A stretch of DNA of 64,000 bases, from the NCBI RefSeq assembly GCF_021018805.1, contig NC_086248.1, positions 95,007,239 through 95,071,238 on the forward strand, read 5' to 3'. Positions 11,791 to 23,731 of this stretch are shown in pieces; the first letter of the stretch is position 1; the number at the start of each line of letters is the position of its first letter. The DNA comes from Prinia subflava (Eukaryota > Chordata > Aves > Passeriformes > Cisticolidae). The notes under the pieces are model-generated. The model was given only the letters and a program-made list of their open reading frames with translations, did not search any database and was not told where the DNA came from. Made by a program: the position numbers and the translations under genes.

Positions 11791-14700
11791 GACTTCATTT
11801 TACCAAAGGTAGCATCAATATGGAAGAAAAAAGGGTAGCAGGACTGAGGATTTGAGAAACAGGCATGTATGTATATGACCAAACGAGTAAAACAGGTTTT
11901 CAGCTATTTACTTTTAGTGGTTTCGTTTTCCTTTGGAAAATAAAACTAGGAATAGCCTGAAATTGAGAAATACAGTTAAATCAGATGAGCTTAATATTTT
12001 TAGCTCCTGTTTTCAGAAATAAACCATTATTTTGGAAGACTATATTTCTATTGCAAAGCAGAGAATGATTGTAAAGTTTCTTAATATGCAGAGAAAAGTA
12101 CAAAGGCTACACTTGAAGCTTTTGTGTAAATGTGTGTGTATTAAATATATATATACTGATGTATTCATTTTCAGTCAATGTACATAATTTTGCATTTTAA
12201 AAGTTGTGAGCCTGGAGATGTCAAATAGGATGTTTTGAAAAATAGGACTCTCAAAAGACTATGCAGCATTATGGAAAGCTAAGGTGGTTTACACTTAATA
12301 GTAACTTTTTTGTTTGCTTCAGCTGAAGGACAGTTGTGGAGGGCAAGAAAAGTGGAGGACTGGGTTTTTGCTAATACCTCCCCACTACAGCAATCAGCCT
12401 TGTCACTTTGAAATAATTTTACTCTAAAACTTGCCAAAGAGATCACCGGAGCTATAAAACAGTCAGACTTGACCAGATGAATAACAACCAGGGACACAGT
12501 AACAGTGGCTCCATGGTGCTCATGATGGAGCCTATCTTGTACAGGAAGCCAGGAAACATATTTGGGAGCAGAAACCAGGTCGTCTCTGGGCTGCTCTAAC
12601 TCACTTTCCTCTGACCTGCTCTGTGTATTTGTTGTTAATACAAGAACCAAAATCAACCGAAAGCAGATAACCTTGTGTTGTAGGATCCTGATTGTTTTTA
12701 AACACTGATAAGGGCACTTTGTAAGATCAGCTTTTGATTTGTAGCTGTTTACATTTGGAAGAGACTGAGAGATGCTAATGTCCCTTCTGGCGTTTGTAGC
12801 TATTTTGTTTTCTGAAGATTTGTGGGTTTTGCATGGCATAAGATCAAGCAATAAGAGAGCTGTGACAGGCAGGATTGCTCTTGAGGTACAGAATGAGCCT
12901 TTAGGCTCCAAGCAAGCTGCTTACTTTGCAAGTCAGTGTCTGCTCTCTCCAGTGACTCCTTTTGCATAAAGGGTCAGCACTTTAGATGGAAGATTCTGTG
13001 AAAAAATGCACAGCAGGGTGGCATCTGTGAGTGGATGAAAGAAGACTCTGAGCTGGGATTTCTGTTCTGCTCAGGTAAGGCTTCTTCCTGCATCATAGAT
13101 GTCCTCACAAGACAAGCAGACATAGTCTCTGTTACTGAGCCAAAAGGAGCAGATAAATCTGACAAATTTTGTTCTTCTGCTGTTTTTCTCTTCTTGGTTT
13201 ATGAAAGGTCACAGTGTGAACCACTTCAATGCCTTCCACTGTTTTCTTTTACATTTTACAGTACTTGCATGATCTCAGTGAGGGAGCACATTTATTGTGC
13301 ATGCCATTCAGTTTAGATTCAACTGCAGCACATGATTACAGGGACTTAGAGGAAAAAAACTGGAAAATAAGTCCCTGATGTAAAACTGGTAACTCAGCCA
13401 AAACAGTAGTGCCAGTTATTTCAGTGCCTCATATAGTGATTTACGAATTCACTGCAAACACATTTAATGATTTATTGGGACAACTGTGCATATTAACCAG
13501 CCCTGTCAAAACCTTGGATGCAAACTTCTTTTGATGATAATTTTTCCTTTTAATATTTTACAGAGAGGCATTAGAAGGTGACAGTAGTGAAAGCTTATGT
13601 TTGCATCATACTTTTCAGTGCCACCCATGAGTTTATCCCTTCAGTCTCCACTGTATTATTTTATTTGGGAAAATATATGCAATGTCTCATACAAGAATGA
13701 ATACCTACAGGACTGATCTGAACCCTATAAATATTTAGTAGGCTGATTCATAACCCATTTTTTTCACACACACGTACTGCACATGCATGCACCTACTGCC
13801 TGCGTGGCTCTTTGAGGCTGCTGAAGACCGTGAGAAGCAGTTTGTAGCTGGCATCACTGATGGTCTTTCACCTTTGCCTACTCGTTCCTAACTTGCACAG
13901 ATTAAATCCATAGGATTTACAGGACAGGCCATGGCTGAATGGAGGAGGATGGAGGGTTGTAAGTAAGGAAAAAGAAATTTTTAGGAAATGTCTGTTAACC
14001 TCTTCACTTCATGGCAGCTCACACACAGGTAGGTTTATTTTATTTCAGGCAGGCATTTGCTTAGCCCTATAGTAGTTTCTATCACAAGCCTCTTGTCCAA
14101 AAAAAAAGTACTTTCAAATAGTGCTTGCCTTGATGGTAAATTCAAACTGTGTATGAGGCACCAAATACCTTTCCACAGGAGAACATTACAGGTGTTGTCT
14201 TCCTACTAAACACACAAAAAGGAATGACTAAATGTCACTTGCAGAAAGTTTTAGCGGTAAATGGAATTAAAGCCCCAGGTTATGTATTTATGTTCAGTTT
14301 AGAGCCTGAGAGAGCCAATAGGTCAGATTCTTTTTGATCCAATAAAGTCCCATCCCATGACCTTATCTATGTGCTGGCAAGGTGAAGCAGAACGAAATGC
14401 CAGCACAAAGCAGACAGTGAGAGCTAAGGGCTATAGGAGGGAGCTGGAAGTAAAGACTTGTTTTTCACACAGACTGCAAAAGCTTGGTCTCTTTTCTCCC
14501 TCTTAGCTGGTTATCTGCAAATAAGCCAGATATCATTATAAATATTTTAGGAGATATTCTCATTTTTTTGTAAATATTAAGTGTGGTTTGGTTGGTAACA
14601 ACTCTAGAAAAGTTCCTTTTATTCTCACTACTGCATGTGTCTAGGGCTCAAGTATGTCAGTCAATTGCATATCTATTTTTAAAAGCCATATTTTTAATAG

Positions 14701-16749
14701 CTTACATACAGAGTCTCCAATGCACATTTATGTGCTACAATGAGGTCATTTTTCTGGATAATTGGGAAAGTCAAGTAATTGCTAGCAAAAGTAAACATTT
14801 CTTTTAACGTCCATGAAGCAAGTCTTAGAGCTGTTAGATACCTACACTTTTGAAATTAAACAGTGCTTTGCATCAATGTGAAATCCATCTTGAGCTATGC
14901 TATGATGTCATCTGGCAATACCAGGGCACGTGTAGGCCACTTCAATACCCTTCATTCATAGTGGGGATCCTCATTGTGATTTCATTTTGCCTTAGACAGT
15001 GAAAGGTGATTTATAAAAGGTGGTATTCATATGATCTGCGTGTATTTGTAGCATGCCTGTTGTCAGCCTAAGACACCAGTGCAACAGGCCGGCAGAGTTT
15101 TCTCTCTATTTTTTATTGTCTTTATGCTCTCCAAAGCATGACCTCGTGGCTTTAAAGTAATTTATCTGGTGGCAGCAAGATACTTTGGAACAATCCCCTT
15201 TGTTGCATTTATTCCAGACCAAACAGAACAAACTTGGTCTGTGTCTAGGCTCCCTTATTTTATGTGATTTGGGATCATCATTTCCCATTTCAGCTCTGGT
15301 GGCCATTGCAGCTTCCCTGCTGATACACCCAGTGTAGTCTGGGACCCTTTAGTACCTTCTTCCATAGAACTTCCCATAAATTTCTCTTAGTTCATCAGTC
15401 TTGGGATAGGATGTAACTATAAGTGCAAGATTTGTCCTTCCATGTCAGAAATGTTAATTCTGGGATTACTGCTTCTAATGTAGCATGACAATCTCAGTCA
15501 CTTCCCTGCTTCCACCTACCCTCTGCAGTTTTTGCTACCTTATGTCATCCACTAAACTCTTTGACTCAAGCTCCACCAGCCAAGACTTGTCTTTTTGTTA
15601 TCTCTCAGTCTGGTGACCCCAGCTCTGACTGGGATGTCATTTAATTATTTTAGCTGTGGTTATTCCCAGTCAGTATGGTATGTATTCCAGTCAGTGAGAA
15701 AATAATGAATTTAGGTAGCATACAGCCAAATGCCATTGTGATGAGGGAAGAACAAGGTTTATGATCTAAAGGAGCAGATTTTGCTGCAATGAAGATGGGT
15801 GCACTTCATAGGAGAAAGGGAAATAATTTGGTTGTATAGGCTGAGATGTTGCATACAGTGGAGCCCTCAGTCACAGCACAAAGGCTGAGAACAAATGAAA
15901 ATGGGAGGCCTTGGCAGATTGGAAAAATAAGAAATAAAGATGACTTACTGCAAAGGCCAGTGAAGAAGAACCATGGCAGCTGAGCTTGAGTAGTCATTCC
16001 TGACAACAGGGAGCAAAAAGCAAGAGAAGAAATCACAAAACAAGTTCTGGAAGTGGATCCTCAGCAGTAGGTACTGATAAACTCTGCCCTCTGATGCATG
16101 CTTAGATACCCTGAAATGCTTCAGGAGATGCTTACATGTCCATTTGCTCTTTAATCTCTTTGACTAGTTCTGAGTACTTCTTAGGTTGATATTCAGTAGA
16201 TTTTACTTATCTTGGATGTGATAGACAGTGCTGATTCGTTTGCTTGATGCAGCTTCAATTACTTTCAATTACTTTCTCCTAAGAAAGAAAATTCTGGGAA
16301 CTTCACAGAATTTCAGCCTCTATGGACCTCTCTACTGGCAACAGAAATCAGTCACTTCATTTCATCTTTCTGAAATATCAGAAATACCTTCTCCAAGCTA
16401 AATAATCTTGTGTTGCCCTGGGAACCAGTTGATTGCAAACTTTGCTTTCCGACTCCTTGAAATGTTATATCTTTAAAATCTGCATGTTTCCTCAAAATTA
16501 TTAATTAGATTTGCCACTGTACCTTACCATACTTCTGTAACTACTTGGTATGAGGTAAAAAACCATTCTAGTACATTGCTTCGTCAAGTTTTTGAACCAG
16601 ACTTACACACAAGTGGTGCAAGTTAAGGATAAGTTGAGCAAAAAAAATTTCAAAGAATTAGAAAACATCACAATAAACATGTTACCTTTTTTTTTTGAAA
16701 GTTGTAGAAAAGCTGGGGTTATAAATTCCTCAGTTTTCCCTATTATCTC
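11791..16749. other. Unannotated noncoding sequence (includes the longest open frame)
   Basis: No gene is supported. The longest open frame of the window (12279-12911, minus, 210 codons) lies here. Its translation shows no domain, signal peptide or membrane segment I can name, and it overlaps a 65-codon frame on the other strand. A strong-looking splice donor (CAG|GTAAGG at 13074-13080) has no convincing exon before it. The stretch also holds a 10-bp perfect inverted repeat at 14370-14407 and a short CAATTACTTT duplication at 16256-16275. Confidence 0.5.
14370..14407. repeat. Perfect 10-bp inverted repeat, 18-nt loop
   Basis: TGTGCTGGCA at 14370-14379 is the exact reverse complement of TGCCAGCACA at 14398-14407, with 18 bases between. 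As RNA it would form a short hairpin, too short for a typical microRNA precursor. It may be a chance pair or a paired protein-binding site. Confidence 0.7.
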
Positions 16750-16960
16750 CCTTTCTACCATGTAGTGCATCTAATCTGCACTGAATATTTTGTGCGTTCT
16801 CTCTAGCTGCACATTTGCTCTGCGGCTGGAATCCCACTTTTTTAATTGCTTTGGGCCAGCACGAAGCAATCGCTTGTTCTCCTTGTCATTGGTCTTACAA
16901 ATATAAACCAAAGTCATGGTTTATATGCAAAGAAAGAAATCAGAATGAAATCTAATTAAT
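16750..16960. promoter_or_regulatory. Possible conserved noncoding block with inverted repeat
   Basis: The block contains CTGCGGCTGGAATCCCAC, then GCACGAAGCAATCGCTTG with retained CpG, then a perfect inverted repeat. ATATAAACC at 16901-16909 is the exact reverse complement of GGTTTATAT at 16918-16926, with an 8-base spacer containing AAGTCAT. ATAAACC/GGTTTAT resembles forkhead-type sites, so the arms could be a paired binding site. An ATATGCAAAG sequence follows directly. No reading frame spans the block. Regulatory function is an inference from texture; conservation has not been tested. Confidence 0.35.
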
Positions 16961-17070
16961 TGCAGTATCCATGTTACCAAAGAGATCTACAGAGGTGAAA
17001 TCTTTTACCAGCAGTAAGCACTAGTGGGGCAACCCTAAGACTTGGGTGTTTTCTTTCGTCTCTGCAAGTG

Positions 17071-17203
17071 CTCATGGCCAGGTTGGATGTGGTTTTAGGT
17101 AATAACCTGGTCTAGTGGAAGGCAGTCCCTGCCCATGGCAAGAGGGTAGAAAACAGATGACATTTAAGGACTCTTCAAAATCAAACCATTCCATAATTCA
17201 TTT
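17071..17203 (+). mobile_element. CR1 LINE 3'-end fragment
   Basis: The order of motifs matches the CR1 3' end: CTCATGGCCAGGTTGGATG, then AACCTGGTCTAGTGGAAGG, CCCTGCCCATGGCA, and a decayed ACATTTAAGGACTCTTC followed by AACCATTCCATAATTC. Only about 130 bases remain, so the copy is strongly 5'-truncated. It has no coding capacity. The orientation comes from the terminal ACCATTC...ATTC motif. Confidence 0.8.
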
Positions 17204-17638
17204 CTTGACCAAAACTGTTTTTGATCTGTTGATTACAGTCAAACAGTATTTTAAAACAAAAACACACTCATCCACTTATAAAAACCCTTTGAAACATTAA
17301 GGTCCGTGGAATAGGATCTTTTTTGGTTTGGTTAAAGTAGTCACACTCCCTTCTATCATTAAGCTCTGGTGCAACACAAACTTTTAAAAGAAGGCATTGG
17401 CAACCACAGCAGCATCACCATAGACTCTGTAATGGTGATGGTCCTCAGACTGAGTTTGCATCTCATTGTTTCCCCTCATTCCAGGAATGATCATGACCTG
17501 TGTTTTAAAAACAGTGAGAGAAGACTTAACTTTAATTTATCATGTGTCCTTTTACCTCATTTCCTCAAGAGACAAGCTCAGACATGAGCTTAGCCATGTT
17601 TGATTTTGACTTTCATTTCTCTTCCATTTTTAATCTGT

Positions 17639-17689
17639 GATAGCCTGCTTTGTGTTACAGTGTGTGATTGATAGCCTGTGCTTTGTGTT
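17639..17689. repeat. Short direct duplication, 2-nt indel between copies
   Basis: GATAGCCTGCTTTGTGTT at 17639-17656 recurs as GATAGCCTGTGCTTTGTGTT at 17670-17689, the second copy carrying an extra TG. The 13 bases between them are TG-rich. It looks like a small slippage or duplication event. Confidence 0.75.
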
Positions 17690-19460
17690 TTCCTTGAGGA
17701 CCACAAAGGAATATTTAGCAGGTATTTCAACACCTTGATTGAAGATGTGAAATTTTGAAACTTATGAAAAGTTTTCTGTGTTGAAATGCCTCTCTCCAGG
17801 AAAATTATGGAGATATAAACAGAGTAGAAGTCCATGGCTCCTAGTTTGTTGCAGTAAATTAGGAAAGAGGGCAACAAAGGGCAAGTTGTTTTAAAAAGAA
17901 ATAAAAATTACAGATTATCAAGCAATATAATTCTGTCTATTTTTAAGCCTCATCTGAGATGGAGATGAATAAAGATGAAGATAAATTCAGATGATTTAAA
18001 CCTTTTTTACATAGTCATAACTGCAACTACAAGACTTACCAGTGACTATTTTCTATTTCTACATGTGTAAAATTGTGTTCATTTTCCATTTGTTCCTTGA
18101 CACCTAATCAAACCTGACATATACTGACAAAGCAGTTTTCATAAAACCTTGTTCATGAACATCAGAGAGCCAAATAGAAAACTTAGGCAGGTTTTTGGGG
18201 GGTTATTTTTTATTTAATACCTTTCTTGAATTTTTTAATGATTTCTTGGAATATATTTGCCTTTTAACTCAATTTTGTCCTTAAGTTCACCTGCTGACCT
18301 AAGAGGAGAGCTGACGCAGAATGGATTTTTGACTATTGCTGTGGAATTACTTTCAGATGAATCCCTGAACTCATTCCAAACAATGCTGCTGTTGCAGCAT
18401 TGCAGAATCAGGAAGCAAAACTTTCCTGCTAACTCCTGGCCCCCTAGCTAAATGACAGGCAAAACTGAAAAAAGGCATTAAATTGCCTATAATGGGAGTA
18501 GCTATTCAGTTAAATACAGGTCTGGTTAGGACTATGTCCCTTTCAGCCTATACAAATTATTTTCAAAAAAGTAGGGATTCACAATTCTAAAATTCCCTAG
18601 AGTGTAAGGAGCTGGTTGATATTGATATCCCTGTTGATAAACTTTTCTGGGAAGCCTTATTTGCTTCACAGGATTTTAAAAATAGAAGGAGCACCACCAC
18701 CATGAAGGTTTCTGGTGAGTTGACATCAATATTGCACTGCAGAGCTCTGGTAATCTGCGCTCTGGAAAGATTAACTAAATTACAGCATCCATGTTCTGGG
18801 AGGGGAGGGTAAACCCTGGCTTATCCAGCACAGAAAAATGAGAATGATGACGGATCTGTGGGAGCCAGTCATGGGGATTAAGGAGAAAGGAAAGAATTAC
18901 TTAGAGGATATTCTTGGGCGGTGAACAAATGAGCTTGAACAATTCATGAATAAACAAGGCTTTCGGAAGAAGCTTAAGTACAGGGACTGGAACAGTCTTT
19001 GGTCAGGAGAAAGGGGTGAAACACTGACCTACTTTCAGTGGGAACAAGGTTTGTTACGAGAGGAGCCCGTATAATGTAGTTATTGAGAGGCCCAAGAGCC
19101 CAGGAGGTCCTTCCCAAGTCCATGGTCTGTATTACAGAGAGCAGAATAACAACAGCAGTGTCATAACAGGTGATGCCTAGTCCATCCTTCAATGTTCTCA
19201 TTGCTTTTCATATGTATTCTTATTCTTTGATTAAACAAAAAAATTAAATTAACAAAATCACTGCACTTCAAATATTTTGCAGTCAAAACTTTTGAATAAG
19301 GATACAATGAATAAAAGTATTTGTTGAAAGAAGGAAGAAAAAAGACAGGAGAGCTGTCTTTCTTTTCCCTTAAGTTTTTCTGCTCTTTGTGCATATTTGT
19401 TAACGTGCCAAGAGCCTGTGTTATTGGCCAAGTGCTCTCAATTTTTAGTAAGGTGGAATT

Positions 19461-19476
19461 AAAAAAAAAAAAAAAA
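19461..19476. repeat. A16 homopolymer
   Basis: An uninterrupted run of 16 A followed by GGCAAAGGCAG. No recognisable retrocopy lies upstream. Confidence 0.85.
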
Positions 19477-19559
19477 GGCAAAGGCAGAATGTGAAATGAA
19501 AGCTTTCTACACTGTGATTACTAAAATTGTATACACATTGTGAATGAGGGTTGTTTTCC

Positions 19560-20140
19560 TCTAGCAGTGCAGATGTGTCCTGTCTAATGATCCTAATCCA
19601 CTTTCTCATTGGATAAATAGCAGGATCACCAACCCAGTTATCTGCAAAATGCTAATTTGCACCCTTCAGAGCAGTATTAGCTGAAACCAAGTGTGATTTG
19701 GGCATGGGCAAGGATTAATTGGCACAGAGTTTTGTAGCAGCAAGGTCATTCAGGGGAGATCAGAAATACAGTAGATTAGCATCCCCATTATGTGCCTGCC
19801 CCCTCCCTGAGAAAACCTCTGGTCAGGGCAATAAAGCAGCTTCAGTCCCATGGCTGTTCTGCTGAGGGCTGTGTCAGGGCACATATATCAGCTTTCCAAA
19901 GCAGCAACAACACATTAGCTCATTAGTAGCTTCACACAAAACAGATCTGCAGTCCCTTGTGAATGGGACATAGCTGCCTTTGTGCAGGAGGGATTTTGAC
20001 AAAGTACTACAAAGTGTTGCTTAAGCTCCAAGGAGGAGTGAGGCAATGACAAAGAAGAGACAATAAAACATGCCATAGATCCAGTTAGATTATTACCATA
20101 AAGCTTTTTCCCTGATTAAATCTTTCTAAAACATCCATAA
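19560..20140. promoter_or_regulatory. Candidate distal enhancer (homeodomain/POU/SOX-like motif cluster)
   Basis: The block has an unusual density of developmental transcription-factor motifs. TAATCC (bicoid/OTX-type) lies at 19594-19599. Two opposed, overlapping octamer-like sites lie at 19649-19662 (ATGCTAAT and ATTTGCAC). GGATTAATTGG, a composite homeodomain site, lies at 19712-19722. Further downstream are GACAAAG and CTTTGTG (SOX/TCF-like) and an ATTATTACC/TGATTAAAT cluster near 20090-20120. No open frame spans it and no repeat was recognised. This texture is typical of conserved forebrain or neural enhancers, but that is an inference; I cannot measure conservation here. Confidence 0.4.
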
Positions 20141-22054
20141 TGTCTCAAGACAGGCACCCGTGTGTCTAATTCAGTGATTTGAAGTAAAAAATTTGAAAAT
20201 GCCACATCTCACTTCTCTGATCCCCTTAGGTCCTAGAGGCTGAAATCAAGTAATATTTCTGTGAGGCTGAGGTTTTAAGTGTCATTGTCGTTTCTTCATA
20301 AAAACAGACTTTTTACCCAGTCAATATAAAATAAATCTGAAAATCTTTTTAGCCCCAAATTTCACCCTACTGTTCACAGAAGCTAGGAAATTTTGGTGGA
20401 GGAAGAGAACAGGATATTTTGCATCTTACAAAATATTTTGAGGTATTTTATATGGAGAGCCAGTTGATCCAGATTTTATGGATTAAATTTTATGTTTAAT
20501 CACTAATAGAGATGGAGATAGTGTGATTCTGATGAAACTTTCTTTCGGAGAAATTATCCTATATGGCTTGACACTTTTGAAAAACCTGCTCAAACATGTC
20601 TGCATCCTTACAAAAGCACCTAAAAACCACTGAGATTTAATTCTAATATGTTCTTCTAATGTGCTCAAAATCTAGTTCCTATATATTTCCATGAAAATTT
20701 AGCATTGATTTTCTGTAGGATCAGAAAATTGCCACCTTCCACAGAGAGCACGTTTTGTTCCAAAGAGAGTATATTTGTTGCAAGCATGTATTTAATGCCA
20801 CAAATAAATGTTGGAGCTGTTACAAAGTCTGATAAAAAAAGGAAAGCAACATCACTTTCACAAAAATCTGACAGCCTTGGCTGGAGCTTAATTCTAAAAT
20901 GCTCTTGGTAAAAGAAAAATCCATTTAGGTGATGCAGATTGTAAAACACCCACCTCATGGGGTACTCTCAAGAACTCTCAAAAGATAAAGCCTGAAACTG
21001 TTCTGGTAATGCAGAGCTATGAACTCTCTTACAATGGAAAAAGTTTTAAAAATTGTTTTTAATTTTCTTTGGTTTGTTCTGTCTTCTCTGCAGCACCTTT
21101 TAAAGATAGAGAGTGAAAGGAATAGTTTACTGTGAACAGGTATAATATTGAAAAATGTTGGATTAATGAAAAACAAATACTGCATTCTTCCTACAGAAAC
21201 TGCAATTTCATGATCTTTCTGAAGGCATTACAGAAATACAGAGTGATATTTGAAGTTATTCAGCCCCAAGCTAATGTGAATGGATTCCTAGCCTCATGGG
21301 ACTGGTTTAAACATTAGAATTTATTGTAAAGGCTCTGAACCTAATATTTTATTTATTTATTGCGTGCCATGGGGTATTTTGAAAGTAAGTGGTTAGTGCA
21401 ATGGAAAACAACGTGAAATGACCACAGCCAGTCATCCAAACCCCAGAAGCTTTGCCCACTGCCTTCTGTCCCTGTTGCCAGTTTCTGTGAGCATGAATGT
21501 CCCACTTTAGTCATTTCCTGAGCGTTTGTCTAGTCTGCAGGGCAAGCTGAGTGTCTCGGCTTAGCCACTCATTGCAGACCTTTCCATTTATTTCAAGATG
21601 ATACCTGAACTGTTTTTAATAAGACTTTCTCAGTTTAAACTCTTCATAGTGTCCTTGATTGTCAGAGGGGTCTATACATAACACTTCAATGCAAATCATG
21701 AAGTACTAATGACAAAACATGATTAACACCTTCTAACTCACATGTGGTAGCTTTCATCTGACCTTTGCTCGAAATTCATTTTTTATGCCATCATTAATCT
21801 GCTGAGTTTCAAAACATTCACATGAGGTAGATGATAATAATTTGCAGACAAGGGAAATATGATACAGATGCATCTCCTCCTGGGAAATACCAGTAACTCA
21901 GCTACCAGTGCTGCTATTATCAAGGGAGGTTTTACAAAATTTCCTGAGAGAATAAAAATACTGAGGACTTGACTGTGAGTCACAGGAGGAATCAAGTTTT
22001 TAAACCAGGAGCTTTATTACAGCCCTGTGTACTAACCTTAGGCAGAGCTACCAC

Positions 22055-22083
22055 CATAATTTGATTGCTCAAATCAAATTATG
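22055..22083. repeat. Perfect 12-bp inverted repeat, 5-nt spacer
   Basis: CATAATTTGATT at 22055-22066 is the exact reverse complement of AATCAAATTATG at 22072-22083, with GCTCA between them. The arms contain TTTGATT/AATCAAA. The tight spacing favours a cruciform or a paired binding site over a transposon terminal repeat, because no element body lies between the arms. Confidence 0.85.
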
Positions 22084-22671
22084 ATTCTTTTCCAAAAAAA
22101 AAAAAATCATATGGATTATTTTTAAGTGCTGCAGTAATCATTTTACTTCTTCTTTCATAGAAATGTTTAAAAAGTACACAATCACTTCTTATCTGAAGCA
22201 AGAATTCATTCAAGAAACCATGTTTACTATTCATTTTTTTCCTTTTCTTTTGTAACCCAGATATTGACCTTCCCATGGCACAATAGCTAAGCTGAAGCTT
22301 TGAAATACAGAGTTACAGTGAGCTGGGCAATATAACAAACTCCTTGGTTCTGCTGTTTTGGTTTGGATTATATTTTTTGCTTTTAACAGCACATTACAAA
22401 TTCTGTCTTTTGGAAAATAACTGTTGAAATTCAGATACATTTTTACATTTATATAAAAAATATATTTATTTCATTAAAATATGGTAGATCTCAAAACTAG
22501 TGATGAGTAATTCTCAGAGAGGTTTTTAAATATATGAATGTACAAGATTTTTTAATCTTAAAAGTATTCTCATTTTTAATCTCTTACCCCTATTCTGAAG
22601 TAGTCACTATATCTTTCATCCCTTTAAAACTCCTTTTAAGTTGGGTGCCCTTAAGTAAGGAATGGGTTTCT

Positions 22672-22755
22672 TAAGACTATATATATAATTGAGCTTAAAA
22701 GAGACTATATATACTATAGAGACTATACTATACTACTAAAGAGACTGTATTTTTT
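22672..22755. repeat. Degenerate AT-rich repeat with AGACTATA motif
   Basis: The motif AGACTAT or a close variant (AGACTGT) occurs at about 22674, 22702, 22720 and 22742, separated by TATATA-rich sequence. Spacing is irregular (28, 18 and 22 bases), so this is a decayed low-complexity repeat and not a regular minisatellite. Confidence 0.7.
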
Positions 22756-23716
22756 TTTGTAGTTTTCCTTGCCTAAAATACCTTTAAATTAATTGTAAAT
22801 GATGTAATGGCATCTTTGGTCCTGAACCTAGACAGAAACAAATGGTGGAAATTACTTGAGGTTGCAGAAATTGTTAAAACGGGATCTGATCTGCCTGCCC
22901 TTATGTATCACCAGTATTCAGAATGGAACTGGAACATAATCATCACCTTATTATCATTGTCATGCCATAATTTCCTAGAGGTGTCTCAGGTGTTTTTACA
23001 GAAGTTTTTGCCAGTTGATTCAGAGTGATGTTGGACAGTATGAGACAATGTACCTATGACTCTTTATTAAGATGTAATTACAAAGGAAAAGCCTGATTCA
23101 TCTTCTGGTGCAGACAGGAGCAGTTCAGGAACAGGCAGAAATGAGGACTAAAAATAACTGACTGGTGAGAACTTACAAAGGACAGAAAAAAAACCCCAAA
23201 ACTGAACTGCAGTGACTTCTCTTCATCCTACCTGCCCTCTTTCAAAAAAATCTTAATGTAAGAGAAAAAAGTCCTCTCTTCCTCTCCCATTCCCCATCAA
23301 GAAAATCTTACCACTTTCAGGAAAGTACAAATTAATCCCTAAAAGCTCCTGCCTGAGTGCAGAAGTTGGAATATGTGCTGGGAGCTGTAATTTGTTCATC
23401 AGAGTCCAGTTCCCTTCCATAAATCAGGATCTGCAACTGGATTATATCACCCATAAAGTCATCTGCCAGAAGTTCCAGGGTGAACATCTCTCCCCCCATC
23501 CTGATTGGTGACCTTGCCGAGAGAACTCTGGTAGTAATCAAACACAGAACCTAGGTTGTTCAGCTGGCTGTCCAGCTTTCTGCTGAAAGGCAGGTACAAA
23601 TGTCAAAGCTGGACACTCTGGAGAGTCGGAGGCCAGCACAAGAAGACAGAGGTAAAAGTTCACAGTATTTTCACAGTAGTCAGGGAAGAGAATGAAGAAA
23701 GAAAGATTTAGAAAGC

Positions 23717-23731
23717 AAAAAAAAAAAAAAA
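23717..23731. repeat. A15 homopolymer
   Basis: An uninterrupted run of 15 A followed by TCCCACATGCTG. No recognisable retrocopy is upstream. Confidence 0.85.

Larger units (their letters stand above)
17204..19559. other. Unannotated noncoding sequence
   Basis: No gene is supported. It contains an imperfect local duplication at 17639-17689 and an A16 run at 19461-19476. The small open frames overlap on both strands and show no family resemblance. Confidence 0.55.

Noticed and set aside
13074..13080. Consensus splice donor CAG|GTAAGG
   Set aside because: No acceptor with a polypyrimidine tract and open frame was found at a suitable distance upstream.
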